A stretch of DNA of 64,000 nt, taken from assembly GCA_019426215.1 (NCBI GenBank), contig CM033394.1, positions 38,872,423 to 38,936,422 on the forward strand, in the 5' to 3' direction. The position numbers and the translations under genes were made by a program. Below the pieces are notes generated by a model. That model searched no databases and had not been told where the DNA came from. It saw only the letters and a program-made list of their open reading frames with translations. The DNA is from Buddleja alternifolia (lineage: Eukaryota; Streptophyta; Magnoliopsida; Lamiales; Scrophulariaceae). Positions 1 through 12,807 of the stretch are shown piece by piece (the first letter of the stretch is position 1; the number at the start of each line of letters is the position of its first letter).

Positions 1-439
1 GCTAAGTTTCAGTGAGAAAGGAGCAGCACCAGTTAGTGCATGGAACTCGGAGTGGCAAACACGAGTGATCGAAATAAGGATTTTTGAGTCAAGTTTCTTA
101 TAATTCCCAATTGGAGTTATACTCGCAGATTAACCCTTTGGTTCCGTCCTTTTGTTCCAATGGTATAGTAGAGTAGAGCTCACTTTTTCATAATCAAGTG
201 TGTTTTGTCTTGTTATTGTTTGAAGTGTCTGAAATCTTTCGACACTCATATTTTCCATTCCGTTTTGTAATAAGTTTCCCTCTGAATCTTGTTTTGGAAC
301 TTATAAGTTCCATTCATTATTTCAATACAAGTATTTTTCAATTTTACCTTTTGGTACTTATCAATTTTGTTGTGCGTTTTAGCATAATCTTAATAACCTA
401 ATTCACCCTGCTCTTAGGCATAACTTGAGTTACATTTCA
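1..439 (+). mobile_element. Sirevirus-like copia element: end of 5' LTR
   Basis: This stretch precedes a tRNA-Met-type primer site and a gag start, so it is read as the 3' part of a 5' LTR; the window opens inside it. It ends ...TTTCA, matching the CA end of LTRs. It carries no coding sequence, and the short ORF at 198-401 has no recognisable domain. It is unlike the LTRs of the other elements here. No partner LTR was found, so the boundary is inferred from the primer site alone. Confidence 0.55.
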
Positions 440-450
440 CATCAGAGCCA
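439..450 (+). other. Primer-binding site, initiator tRNA-Met type (degenerate)
   Basis: The bases CATCAGAGCCA lie directly after the putative LTR end and match the core of TGGTATCAGAGC, the usual primer site of plant copia elements. The leading TGG is changed. A gag start follows at 497. Confidence 0.6.
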
Positions 451-496
451 GGTGGCCCTTCTCTAAGGGTTAAACCACCCGAGTCAAAAGATCTAG

Positions 497-1479
497 ATGG
501 CCGCTTCCATTGTCGGTATGTATCTAGAGGGGCAATATCATTCCCGTCCACCATTCTTCGACGACTCAAATTATGTCACTTGGAAGAACCGAATACAAGA
601 ATATTTTACTTCTGTTAATGTTAACTTTGGAATATAGTCATGAAAGGGCCTACCATTTCAATTAAGAGAGTCGAAGGACAAAATGTTCAAAAAGATTTGG
701 ATGAGTTTAACATCAGTGATGAGAAAATTTTACGAATGAACGCAAGCTCTAAAAATATCTTGTCATTTGCTCTTACTAAAGAAGAATACAATCGAGTAAG
801 CACATGTGTTTCAGTGAACAAATGTGGGATATGTTAAGAGTCACCCATAGGTGTATCAGTCAGGTCAAATAAGAAAGGATTGCTCTCCTTGTTCATCAAT
901 ATGAACTATTTCAGACGAATAATGAAGAAACCATCAGTTAGATGTATGGTCGATTAATGCAAGTTATAAATCCAATGTTTTCACTTGGAAGAGCCATTCC
1001 AAAAAATGAGCACACTAGTAAGATCCTAAGACTCTTCCCAAAGAATTGACACCCAAAGTCACTTGTATTCACGAAGCTAAAGATATGAATGTCATGACCA
1101 TGGGAGAACTCATTGGTTCTCTTACCTCCCATGAAATGACTCTCATGTCCAAGGAAGAAAGTCCCGACTCAAAGATCCGCAAGTCTCTTGCCTTCTCTGC
1201 TAGATAGAAAACTTATTGAGATTGAAGAAATAAGTGATGAACAGTTTAATGAAGAACTTGTTATGGTCACAAGGCAACTACAATTTCTCAAACAAAGTAA
1301 AAGGTTCCAGAGAAGTTCCAGATCCATCTTCAGATAAAGGGATCCTCATAAAAGAGAAAATATTGTGTGCCATGAATTCTTTGAACATGGCCGCATCACA
1401 CCTGATTGCCCAAAATTGAAAGAATCCCAAGTGAAAGACAAAAGTTACAAACATCGTGCCTTATCTACACCATGGGATG
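497..1479 (+). pseudogene. gag: Sirevirus-like copia gag (broken by stops, frameshifts and an insertion)
   Basis: The ATG at 497 opens a gag N-terminus with the motif RPPFFDDSNYVTWKNR, typical of Sirevirus-type copia capsid proteins (family UBN2/gag_pre). Matching pieces continue in several frames: an ILSFALTKEEYNRVS segment near 760-800 and a GELIGSL segment near 1100. The zinc knuckle at 1365-1410 reads CHEFFEHGRITPDC; the second Cys is Phe and the His is Arg, so zinc binding is lost. Stops occur near 639 and 835, with frame changes after that. The gene is cut at 1479 by copia element A, and its pol resumes at 10356. It is non-functional. Confidence 0.75.
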
Positions 1480-2519
1480 TGTTGGGTTTCACAAAAAATA
1501 ACATAAACGCAGCGAAAGGATTTCAAAAATTTTATTTTAAAACCCAAAGTTGAATCCAATGATCGCATATTCAAATTGAACAATTAATTAACGAATAAAA
1601 ACTTACTCGTTAGAATGAATTTGCAGAAGAACTTTTCTTCCTCCAAAACTCGAAACTTGAAGATTCCAAATCTTCAATTCTTTATTTGAATCTTCAAATC
1701 TTGAACTTGATCCGAACAACGAAATTACGTCGTCTCTAAATAATCACACGCGGATCAACAAACGAAAAATCCCACTTCTTTCTCGAAAGGGGCGACGACT
1801 AGGGTATTAGAGAGGGGAGGAATATTTTCTTCTTTCTTTTCTAGGAGTTATGAGAGTTATTCTTTCTTTTCTAGGGTACTTTCTCATTCACTTATGAGAG
1901 AACAAATCCCATATTAGATATCTGCTAAGACTACCACTTGCCCATGCAGTCCGCATTTCGAGGTCGACCCCACCAATGGGTGAATTGGGTCTAACTACTC
2001 TAGTGAAAGAGTTGACGTCACAAGTGCATCTTCAGCATGATACTTCAGGTCAAAGGTTCACATATACTTATTACGCATAATCAGTTCTGTCATTGATAGT
2101 CACAGAATGAAAACCCATGTGACATAACCGATGCTAGTCGTGTTCGAGCTTATCAGTTCCACTAATGTGCCTACAATCTCAATCTCCTATCATCCCATGA
2201 TACCAGACAGTCACTCCCATGTCAGAGCTAAAATTGTACAAGTATTCGAAGTCTTTATTTGCCCATTAAAGACTTCATAACTTGCGAACTAGTTTTAGTA
2301 ATCAAGGTCGATCTCTCTAGTGTCTTTGTTCCTATCCCATAGAAAGTAAAGGGATCGTACTGAAAACAAGGGCAAAGCATTTTTACACAACTTATAGATG
2401 CAGATAAAAATTAAGTGAAAAACTAAGTAATGCCTTTTATTGATTATAATTAAGTTCAGTACAAAATAGATATCCTACATATTCTATCCTCTATAGCATC
2501 TGAGGCCATAATCCTAACA
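1480..2519 (-). repeat. 3' LTR of copia A, with a ~700-base internal deletion
   Basis: Its first ~390 bases (from 1480) match the right LTR from 8603. It then jumps at the sequence TTCTAGGGTAC near 1870 to what corresponds to position ~9720 of the right LTR. The jump removes the TATA region seen in the right copy near 9010. The LTR is bounded by TG at 1480 and CA at 2519, and the polypurine tract AAGTGGGAGA (- strand) abuts it. Confidence 0.85.
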
Positions 2520-2534
2520 ATCTCCCACTTGCAC

Positions 2535-4067
2535 TCAATGCCACTCATTGTGGTATCTTATACCTATCCTTTCCAGGTGTCGGTCCAAAACAGCCTGAGG
2601 TAGTGGCTTGGTGAATGGGTCAGCTATATTGTCAGTTGAGGCTATTTTCTGCACTGCTATCTCTCCTTTGCCAACAATCTCCCCGATGATGTAAAATCTT
2701 CTCTCAATGTGTTTGGACTTGTTATGAGACTTCGGTTCCTTGGCTTGCTCTATTGCTCCATTGTTATCATAATAAAGTGGTAACGGGAGCTAAGCACTAG
2801 GGACCGATTCAAGTTTTCCAAGAAATTTTCTCATCCAAACAGCTTCTTTGGCTGCCTCTAAGGCCGCCACGTACTTTGCCTCAGTGGTGGAATCAACAGT
2901 TGTGCTTTACTTGGAATTTTTCCAAGACACCACTCCACCATTGAGAGTAAAAACAAACCCTGAAGTTGATTTTTGGTCATCAACATCAGAATGAAAGTCT
3001 GAATCAGAATAACCTTCCATCTTCAGGTCTCCACCTCCATAGATGAGAATCATATCCTTAGTTCTTTTAAGATACTTTAGGATGTTCTTCACAGCTAACT
3101 AATGTTCCTTTCCCGGGTTTGCCTGAAATCGACTCACCACGCTTACAACATAGGCAATGTCGAGTCTAGTACACAGCATTGTATACATCAGGTTATCAAC
3201 TGCAGAAGCATAGGGTACATTACTCATCTCCTGTCTATTTTCCTCACCTTGAGGACACATAGACTTGGATAAGTGTACTCCATGTCTCAAGGGAAGAAAC
3301 CTTTTCTTAGAATTGTTCATCCTAAACTTCTTTAGGACCTTTTGTAAGTAAAGGGCTTGGGAGAGACCTATCATTCTATTCGTTCTAGCTCTGTAGATAT
3401 GAATTCCTAGAATATATGTCGCTTCTCCCAAGTCTTTCATGGAAAACGTACTCGAAAGCCATTTCTTGATTGTGGTGAGCATTCCTACGTCATTTCCTAT
3501 AAGTAGAATGTCATCCACATGTAGGACTAAGAACGAGAGTTTGCTCCCACTAGTCTTCTTGTAGAGACATGGTTCATCTTCGTTCTTGATGTAGCCATAT
3601 CCCTTAACTACTTCATCAAAACGAAGATTCCAACTTCTAGATGCTTGCTTGAGACCGTATATGGACCTCTCAAGTTTACATACTTTATGGATATTGATCT
3701 CGGATACAAAACCCTTTGGCTGTTCCATATAGATATCATCCTCGAGGAATCCATTCAGGAAAGCCGTTTTGACATCCATTTGTCATATCTCATAATCTAA
3801 GTATGCAACTATGGATAACAGTATTTAGATGGACTTTATCATGGCCACGAGCGAAAAGGTTTCTTGATAGCCAATTCCTTCTCTTTGACTATACCCTTTC
3901 GGTACAAGCCTGACTTTAAAGGTGTCAACCTTGCCATCACTACCTATCTTTATTTTGTAGATCCACTTATATCCTATAGGTTTGATACCTTCAGGGCGAT
4001 CTACCAAAGTCCAGAATTGGTTCGATTACATAGAGTCCATCTCTATGTCCATGGCTTCTCGCAATCT
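2535..4067 (-). pseudogene. pol: Copia A pol: reverse transcriptase and RNase H (dead)
   Basis: Read on -, the RT begins near 4020 with the SDGKVDTFKVRLVPKGYSQ region. It continues in the frame at 3099-3779 with MDVKTAFLNGFL and the catalytic box HVDDIL, where the usual YVDD Tyr is His. RNase H follows at 2907-3092 (motif GYSDSDF) and degenerates down to the stop at 2535. At least three frame breaks or stops separate the pieces. In a live element this part of pol copies RNA to DNA and removes the RNA strand; here it cannot make a full protein. Confidence 0.85.
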
Positions 4068-5640
4068 TTAAGCGTCAACATCCACCATCGCTTGATCATA
4101 GGTACAAGGACCATCTTCATGACCTTCTTGTACTACAGTGTGAAGCTCTGGCTCCCCCTGCAGTAGATACCTATACCTTTCAGGTTCATGTGGTATTCTA
4201 CCAGATCTACGTGGTGGTTGTGCTACTATTGGTTCAGGCCTTGGTTCTTGGACAGATGTCTCTGAGGGAGTTTCATTTTGTTCTTCTAGAAGGATTTTCC
4301 TACCTTTGCCCCCTTCCAAGATGAACTCATCTTCAAGGAAGTGAGCTTGTAGGGCCACGATATTTCTCTGATCATCATGCAGGTAAAAGAAGAATCTCAT
4401 GGAATCTTCAGGATAACCAATGAAACATCCCATGAGGGATCTTGTCTCCAATTTCTCCACTCAGTTTTCTTGACATAAGCGGGACATCCCCAAATCTTAA
4501 TATGATTAAGACTTGGTTTCCTATTATTCCACATCTCATGCGAAGTCTTAGGAACAGATTTGCAGCAATTAGGAGTGCATGTCCCCACAACGAAATGGGT
4601 AAATCAGTGTAACTAAGCATGGAACGAACCATGTCCAACAAAGTTTAATTTTTTCGCTCGGCTACTCCATTTAGTTGAGGGGTTGCTGGTGGTATTAGTT
4701 GTAACATTATTCCTTGCTGTCTAAGGAATTCATCAAACTCGGCACTCATATATTCTCCTCCACGATCCGATCGTAGAGTTTTTATATTTTGCCCAGTTTG
4801 ATTTTCTACTAAGGCTTTGAACTCTTTGAACCTTTCAAAGGATTCAGACTTTTGCTTCATCAGATACACTAGACCATATCTTGAATGATCGTCTGTGAAA
4901 GTGATGAAGTAGTAGAAACCCCCACGAGCCATTTCTCCAAGTGGTCCGCAGACGTCGGTATGCACTAACTCTAAGACTTGAGTAGCTCTTTCAATAGTCT
5001 CAGTGAATGGTGATCTAGCCATCTTGTCTAAGAGACATGATTCACATGTTGGATAGGGATCCGACCCCAGTGAGCTTAAAAGCCCATATTTTTCCATTTT
5101 GTGGATCTTGTGCTCTCCGGCATGGCCTAGTCTAAGATGCCACTTGAGTCTTAGGTTAGCTTCTTGCCTACCACGTTTACAAGTTACAACATTCACTTCA
5201 GATGAATTACAGACATTTAAATAATACAAACCATTAACTAAAGAAGCATTGCCAATTAATTTATTTCCCTAATAAATGTCACAATTTAATTTAGAAAAAT
5301 GGAATATATATCCAATCTTAACTAAGATAGGAATAGAAACAATATTCTTAATTCCCTTGGGAAAAACTAAAACATCATTTAATAACAATAAATGTCCAGA
5401 ATTCAAATAAAGAGAAGTAGATCCAATCCTAGTAGCCGCGACGCTTTCCCCGCTGCCTACTTTGATCATCATTTCTTCTCGGCCCAGCTTTCTACTTCTC
5501 TACAGATCCTGATCCAAACAACAAACATGGGCACTAGTCCCTGAGCCTAGAATCCACAAAGTAGAAAAGACGTTTATAGAATAGTTAGTTTCAAAAACAA
5601 AGAGTTCCATACCTTTTGCGCCTTTGCCTAATTTGGCACA
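4068..5640 (-). pseudogene. pol: Copia A pol: protease, GAG-pre-integrase, integrase (dead)
   Basis: From 5560 down, the protease motif reads WILGSGTSAHVC; the catalytic Asp of the DSG triad is Gly. The frame at 4645-5229 holds the GAG-pre-integrase domain with RLGHAGEHK and CESCL, then the integrase core with HTDVCGP and LRSDRGGEY (first two acidic residues kept) and AERKN. A stop at 4645 interrupts it. The remainder (MLSYTDLPISLWGH, then GCFIGYPEDS) is split between frames at 4397-4641 and 4068-4460. It is of the common TNT1/Angela-like plant copia type. Confidence 0.85.
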
Positions 5641-6446
5641 ATTCCTCTTTCAGTGGCCAAGTTCACCGCACTTGAGACATCTATCTGTTTTCTTAGGCCC
5701 TTTGCTCTTATAAAACCCTTGAGCCTTTTCTTAAGCCTTTTGAACGCCCCCTTGAGATCCAAGTTCGCCAGACTGCTTCTTGTTCTTCTTCTTCTTAGAC
5801 TTAAACTTTTTAGGTCCAGAAGAGATGAGCAAGCCAGTTTCCTTTACCTTTGGTTTTATTTGAGATTGTGCAGTAACCAATTTGTTCATTAGCCCAGGTA
5901 AATTGCACTCTATCTCATTGCAATTAAAGTTAACTACAAATTGGGAGAAGGAATCAGGAAGAGACTCCAAGATTAAGTCAGTTTGAAGGGTGGCGTTCAT
6001 GGTGAATTTGAGAGTTTCCAATTTCTCAATCCTCGAAATCATTTTGAGGACATGATCACCAACCTTCTCACTTTCTTTCATCTTGGCTCCGAAGAGCTCT
6101 TTCGATATCTCATATCGAGTAGTTCGACTGTGCTCACCATAGAGCTCTACCAGGTGAGCTAGAATAGCTTTTGCAATGGGCATCTTATCATGTGACCTTT
6201 GAAGATCATTGGTCATAGATCCCACCATGTATCCTCTCACCCGGAGGTCGTCCTTAACCCATTTTTCATAGGTTTGGACCTTTTCCTCATTGGCACGTGT
6301 TCTAGTAGGAGCCACCGGCATATCAACCTCTAAGACGTATCCCTAGATTCCATACTGAGGACAATCCTCAAATTTCTAAGCCAGTCCACATAGTTGGGTC
6401 CAGTAAGAGTATTCTTTTCGAGTAGAATTGAAAGTGGGTTTGTCAT
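5641..6446 (-). pseudogene. gag: Copia A gag with intact zinc knuckle (one break)
   Basis: An ATG at 6446 (-) opens with MTNPLSILLEKN and meets a stop after about 38 codons. The main part, 5731-6321, is a UBN2-type capsid: VQTYEKWVKDD, ELYGEHSRTTRYEI, ILESLPDSFSQFVVNF, then a Lys-rich tail. About 45 bases further on in another frame is a perfect CCHC knuckle, CLKCGELGHWKRNC (about 5655-5700). So the N-terminus, capsid and nucleocapsid are all present but in different frames. Protease follows directly. Confidence 0.85.
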
Positions 6447-8602
6447 ATTTGAGAGAGATAAACGAGAAAATAACTGCAGAAATAAATCAGATTTATTAGA
6501 TTACTTATTTTGACTTAACCAAGAAAAATTAAGGACTTAAAATTTATCTATGCCACCACTACATTTTTAGAATCCCACACTCCCATGCGAAAATTGAGAA
6601 TCATCATTGGCATCGATTTCACAGCGGGTATTGAGGTCTTCAATTAATTAGATGGGTTGCAACCTAACCGGTTTCCAGCCCATTAATTATTTGAAGTGAT
6701 ATCTAATATCAATTTATCCAATAAACATTTCAATATCTTTCCCCATAGTTCAACAAACCGCGACAGAACAGGTTTCTAAGCTCGCGAACTACCCGAGTTC
6801 ATTCCCACTAACTCCTATAATCTAACATTTGAATTTCACCTTGCAACCGAACAGGTTTTTGGGGTGAAATATGCTTGGATTAAGGTATTCCATGCACTTA
6901 ATAAAATTTTAAATTATTTCTAAATGCATAACCCCCATAACTGGGAAGCATTACACATTTAGAGTAATTTTAATTTTAGAAATCTTAGTGGAGGGAGAGG
7001 GTGTCAAACACCTTTTGCTAACTCGGTATTATTTATTTAGGATAATTTAAATTGTCAAAAGTTCCAGTCTCACTTTGCACATTATTCAATTTATATAGCG
7101 CTTTTATTCTATATTGATCATGCATAAAAATACTACTAATAATCATGCCTTTCAATATAAATAATCATGGAATTTAAATACATAAATAAATAAACTCATC
7201 ACTCGATCATGGACTTTTACTAGAGGGCCCGAGCCAATGGGCCATCACAAAAGGCATAAATTAAAACCTATTAAACATTTATGGGCTTTTTGACTTTATC
7301 TATTTTGAACTATTCTATTTCAATTCCTAAAATAACTCATGCATTATTTCTAAGAATATAATAAATAGTCTCAAACTTGATAACCCATAAAATATAAAGG
7401 CAAAACAAATAAACCTAAGTCAACGATTGGTGTTACAATCACATAAGACATGCTCGCATCAATTAATACATGCTCGCAATATTAAATCACTTATGTTGAT
7501 TATTAAAATTTTACTCCAACTAAAAAGTCCTTTAATAAATTTCCAACTTTTATATATTGTTTGTTTCAATTAAAATCATTCTAGTCCTACTAGATGACTT
7601 AGATATATAAAATTCAAAATTAAGTATATATACCTTTAATTAAAATAAAATTAGTCTAACTAAATAAATATGTAAAATATGGAATTTTATTTTATTATGA
7701 TTTAAAGCAATCATTAAATGAAAAAACTTTTATTTAATTAAAGAATTAATTATTAATCATCCAAGAAAAATAATATATTCTATATTCAAATATCCAAGTA
7801 ATTCTCAAGTCGAGGAAAAATTAATAATATTTAATCCATAAATTAATTATTAATCTCCAAGAAAAATAATTAATTCGTCTGATTAAATATTTAATTCCAA
7901 TTAATCTTATTGGGCTCAATTTCATCAAACCTAAGTTACCATCCTTTTGGTCTACTTGGATTTAATTCAATTGGGCTCAAATTAATTAATTAAAAATAAC
8001 ATGCACACTTTATTAATTTCTATTGGGCTAGTTTTAATTAAAATCCAAATCACCTATTCAATGGCACATTTGGAATTAATTAAATTAAGCCCAAATTAAT
8101 TAATAAGTCAAGATTGATTAAATTTCTTGTTGGGCTTAATTAAATTATATCTGGTCATCATCCTTTTGACCTACACGAATAATTAAATTTACCCAAACCC
8201 AAATTTTAATTTTGACCCATTACATAGCGCATTTACCAACCCGGATCCAGGACCCAAATCAGCGAATCGGGTGTCGAAACACACAACCCGTCGGGCCATG
8301 CACATGTCCTGATGGGCCGCGGCAAGGTGGCTAGGCCACACGGCCTGGCCGTGCGCCCAGCTGCTGCGTGCAGTTTTCTCGGGGCTTTTTGAGCCCCATT
8401 TTTCCTCGTTTTTTATTTTTACATCCATCATAAACATACCCAGATATACAACAAATATAAAAAATCAAAATCCATGCTTTAAACCATAAAAACGCAGATT
8501 TAATTAACACATAATCGCATGCTTCAAAAACACATATTATGCATATCATAAATCACATAAACTCAATTAAATATGTGAATCTGAGATTGGCTCTGATGCC
8601 AC
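6447..8602 (-). other. Copia A 5' leader and primer-binding site
   Basis: This 2.1 kb of mostly AT-rich sequence lies between LTR and gag. No coding region is supported. Next to the LTR (about 8210-8400) is a GC-rich patch, also present in elements B and C. At 8588-8602 the - strand reads GTGGCATCAGAGCCAATC, a tRNA-Met primer site (TGGCATCAGAGCC) immediately after the LTR end CAACA. Confidence 0.75.
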
Positions 8603-10355
8603 TGTTGGGTTTCGCGAAAAATAACATAAACGCAGCGGAAGAATTTCAAAAATTTTATTTTAAAATCCAAAGTTGAATTCAATGATCGCATATTCAAATT
8701 GAACAATTAATTAACGAATAAAAACTTACTCGTTAGAACGAATTTGATGAAGAACTTTTCTTCCTCCAAAATTCGAAACTTGAAGCTTCCAAATCTTCAA
8801 TTCTTTATTTGAATCTTCAAATCTTGAACTTGATCCGAACAATGAAATTACGTCGTCTCTAAATAATCACGCGCGGATCAACAAACGAAAAATCCCACTT
8901 CTTTCTCTAAAGGGGCGACGGCTAGGGTATTAGAGAGGGTAGGACTATTTTCTTCCTTCTTTTCTAGGAGTTATGAGAGTTCTTCTTTCTTGTTCTAAGT
9001 CAAAAAGTCCTTATATACCTCATAACTTATTGAACAAGTCAAAACAAAAGAGTCCTAAATTAGGGCACCACATGGACGCCCACTTTGAGGCCTAATATGC
9101 GTCCACTTGTACGCTTATTTTAGCCCCCCGGGATTTGTTTTGTTTTAATTAATTTCTTATTCAATTAATAATTTATTTTATCCAATAAATAAATAAATTA
9201 ATTAAATAATCAAATTAATTAGATAAATTAGTTCATTAATATATTTCCCTAGGAAATTAATTAATAATTAATCTTATCCATGTAAGTAATTATTTCACCT
9301 AATGAATAATTAATTATTTAATTTATCCAATAAATTAAAACTCCTAGAAGAAAATAGAAATTCCTTTTTCATTTTTCTTTGTCGATCCTTTAGCGCGACT
9401 CTTTAGGTTCGTTTCGTTTGGCAATGAGAGAAAACCAAAGGAAGTGGGTAACACTTAGCCAGTCACGTGGCCCACTTCGTAACCCAAATGAAAACGAATG
9501 ATAGGATCATTCTGCAACCTTCCATTCGTAAATACCGTATATGTATAAACCTTTTGTTCATGTTCCCCGGTCAAGTGAGAGTCATTGTTATGTCAAACTC
9601 ATTGGACTTGACCATATGTATTAATTATAATAATACGAGATCATTGAGATTGATTGTGTGCCTAGCACAATCATCTCTTTTGCTTTGGCTAAAGACTTTG
9701 ATCTCTATTTATCTATAATCACATAGGGTACATTCTCATTCACTTATGAGAGAACAAATCCCATATTAGATATCTGCTAAGACTACCACTTACCCATTAA
9801 GTCCGCATTTCGAGGTCGATCCCACCAATGGGTGAATTGGGTCTAACTACTCTAGTGAAAGACTTGAAGTCACAAGTGCATCTTCAGCCTGATATTTCAG
9901 GTCAAAGGTTCACATATACCTATTACGCATAATCAGTTCTGTCATTGACAGTCACAGAGTGAAAACCCATGTGACAGAACCGATGGAAGTCGTGTTTGAG
10001 CATATCAGTTCCACTGATGTGCCTACAATCTCAATCTCCTACCATCCCATGATACCAGATAGGCACTCCCATGTTAGAGCTAAGATTGTACAAGTATTCG
10101 AAGTCTTTATTTGCCCATTAAAGACTTCATATAACTTGCGAACTAGTTTTAGTAATCAAGGTTGATATCTCTAGTGCCTTTCTTCCTATCCCATAGGCAG
10201 TAGAGGGATCGCACTGAAAACAAGGGCAAAGCGTTTTTACACAACTTATAGATGCAAATAAGAATTAAGTGAAAAACTAAGTAATGTCTTTTATTAATTA
10301 TAATTATGTTCAATACAAGATAGATATCCTACATATTCTATCCTCTATGGCATCT
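8603..10355 (-). repeat. 5' LTR of copia A (last 18 bases missing)
   Basis: It starts TGTTGGGTTTCGCG at 8603 on the + strand, which is the LTR 3' end of the - strand element, and matches the left LTR outside the latter's deletion. On -, a TATATAAG box (9010-9017) about 410 bases before the LTR end is a plausible promoter. At 10355 homology to the left LTR stops short of its terminal GAGGCCATAATCCTAACA. Host Sirevirus sequence resumes at once, so the end was lost by deletion. Confidence 0.85.
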
Positions 10356-12770
10356 CAAAAAACATTCTCTTCATAAAATTGTGTTGGAGCAAAAAGTTGT
10401 ATAACTCATGAAAGACGAGATTTTCGTTCAAAAAGAAAAAGGAGTACCTATCTGAGGAAAACACTTCTATATGGAAATAAATTTCTTATTTACAAAGGCA
10501 AATAAAAGAAAAAAATGTCATGCACACAACTCACATGCATCATCATATTTGTCATGCATTTACTTCCAAAATACGTTCCCGAACTAAATATTTGCAAAAT
10601 TCTCATATTCATGCTCATCGTGTTGAAACAAAAAAAAAAAACACCATTCATTATCATGTTCATGGTGATGAAACTAGAAGAACACCGTTTCTTGCAAAAT
10701 CTGCCATACAACGGTAGAAATGGTCATGTTGCATACAGGTCTTACTTGAAAAAGGACATTGGTACCAAACTTATATAGGTACCAAAGTCAACTATGCTAA
10801 CTTTGCAGGACCATTGATAAATAGGTACCCAAACAAAAATAGTAATTACTATAGAAACAACATCAGAATCAAGCCCGAAAGAACAACTGGTACTTAGATA
10901 GTGGATATTCCAAGTATATGACCGGTGATATTTCCAAATTCGTAAGCCTCTATGCTTTCACTGGTGGTAAAGTCTCATTTGCAGATGAAAAAGAAGAAAT
11001 CATTGTTGATAAGGGATCATTGGTAAGAATGGATCTGCCATTATTTATGAAGTTTGTTTAATTGAGAACTTGAAATGTAACTTGCTTAGCATAAGCCAAT
11101 TGCGGTAAAGGTTATCAAGTTCAATGCTTTCCTACTCATTGTTCTATTGTGCAAAACCATGAATTGATCTTCAATGACTCTCGAGATGGAAATGTTCACT
11201 GCATAAATCTTGATGAACTTACCAAATAAAAGGTTGAGTGTCTGGTAGTTGTAGTTGAAGGAAACTGGACTTGGCACCAGAGACTTTGGCATGCCAACAT
11301 AGAACTTCTTTCCCACATCTCCCAAAAGAAACTTGTCTAAGACATTCCCAAAATCACTTTTGTCAGAAAGATAAAATTTGCAATGCATGTCCACATAGGA
11401 AGCAAGGTAAGTCATCATTCAAACTAAACATGACATCTCCATATGTAATCTGCTGGAACTTTTTCACACTTTTTGGTCCTATGAAGATTGCTACTATGGC
11501 TGGTAAGAAGTATGCTTTTGTTATTGTGAATGATTATACTCGCTTTTCGTGGGTACCTTTCTTGTCTCATAAAAATAAAAATTTAGATGTCTTTATTCCT
11601 CTTATCAAACGTTTACTAAATGAAAATGGTACATTTATTAAATGCATCCATAGTGACCATGGTACTGAGTTCGAATAAAGTAATTTTACTTTATTTAGTA
11701 ATGACAAATGTTACATTCACAATTTCTCTTCACCTAAAGCTCCCTAACAAAACGGGGTTGTTGAAAGGAAAAACTGTGTCTTACAAGAGATGGCTAGAAC
11801 GATGTTACACGTATATCAGTTACTAAAATTCTACTACAGTGATGCAGTTAATACTGCATGTCATGTTACTAATCGATTCTTCCTAAGAACTCTTTTCAGA
11901 AAAACCCCATATGAACTCTGGTATAATAAAGTTCTAAACATTTCTCATTTTACCGTTTTCGGATGCAAAAGCTTCATTCTAAATGACATGGAATATTTCC
12001 CTAAAATTAACTGTAAGGCTGAAGAAGCAATTTTTTTGGGTTACTCAAATCATAGTAAAACTTATCGTATCTTCAACAAACGTAAAAGGTTTATTCAAAA
12101 ATCTATACATATTACATTTAATGAAACTAACCCTCTTTTAGCCAATGCTACTTTGAGCTCAGAGCCTTCGAGTATTGCAAAATCATCAAGCAACACTCAA
12201 ATAGAACTTGAGCAAAGATACTTAGAACATCCAGATGAGAATCTTGACGTAGAAGAAGTTCCAGATTAGATGAGTCTGAACCAGAACCTTCAGATCCAAA
12301 TTGTTCATTTGCTCCTAAACATAGAAAATTTAAGCATCCGTTCACCAATCCTACCAGTGATATTATGGAAAATTCATTAGCTGTTATCACCATTGATCCA
12401 GGATAAAGAAGGATGTTGGAAGTTCTGATTTAATATCCCTTACTGAGCCTAGAACTATTGAAGAGACTCTTAATGATGAATCGTGGATCAAAGTCATGGA
12501 AGAGGAGTTTGCCCAATTTGACAAGGACCAAGTTGGAACCTAGTCAAAAGACCCACAAATCACCCTATTATTGGTACCAAATGCGTTTTTAGGAACAAAC
12601 TTGATGAAAATTATAAGGTTATTCGTAACAAGGCTTGACTGGTAGCTAAATGCTACAATCAAGAAAAAGGTGTATACTATGACGAAACCAATGCACTTGT
12701 TGCTAAACTCGAATCCCCTATTATGATTGTAAACTTCCTTTGCCCTGATGCTTGGGAAATGGGACTAAAA
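10356..12770 (+). pseudogene. pol: Sirevirus-like copia pol, continuation of the element at 1-1479
   Basis: It resumes the split element. WYLDSGYSKYMTGD near 10890-10930 is the protease active site. WHQRLWHANIELL (11271 region) and KICNACPHRKQGKSSFK (near 11365-11415) are the GAG-pre-integrase zinc-binding part. FVIVNDYTRFSWV and IHSDHGTEFE (to 11678) are the integrase core. The frame at 11790-12269 holds the integrase C-terminal region (FGCKSFILND, EAIFLGYS). RT fragments run from about 12440 (ESWIKVMEEEFAQF) to 12770, where the element is truncated; no RNase H or 3' LTR was found. Stops and frame changes are scattered throughout. Confidence 0.8.
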
Positions 12771-12807
12771 TGTCAATCCCTTATTATTCGAAGGGATACC
12801 CTATTTT

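Larger units (their letters stand above)
1480..10355 (-). mobile_element. Copia element A, minus strand, nested in the Sirevirus-like gag
   Basis: Two related LTRs in the same orientation (1480-2519 and 8603-10355) flank an internal region with leader, gag and pol in copia order on the - strand. The outer ends are TGTTGGG on the left and, for the left LTR's other end, CCTAACA. The right LTR lacks its last 18 bases, so the target duplication (expected GGATG, 1475-1479) cannot be confirmed. It belongs to the same family as elements B and C, judged by LTR ends, leader and pol motifs. Stops, frameshifts and substituted catalytic residues make it dead. Confidence 0.85.

Noticed and set aside
10490..10778. 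Overlapping ORFs on both strands, one His-rich.
   Set aside because: No conserved domain; they fall in the degenerate gag-pol linker of the Sirevirus-like element.
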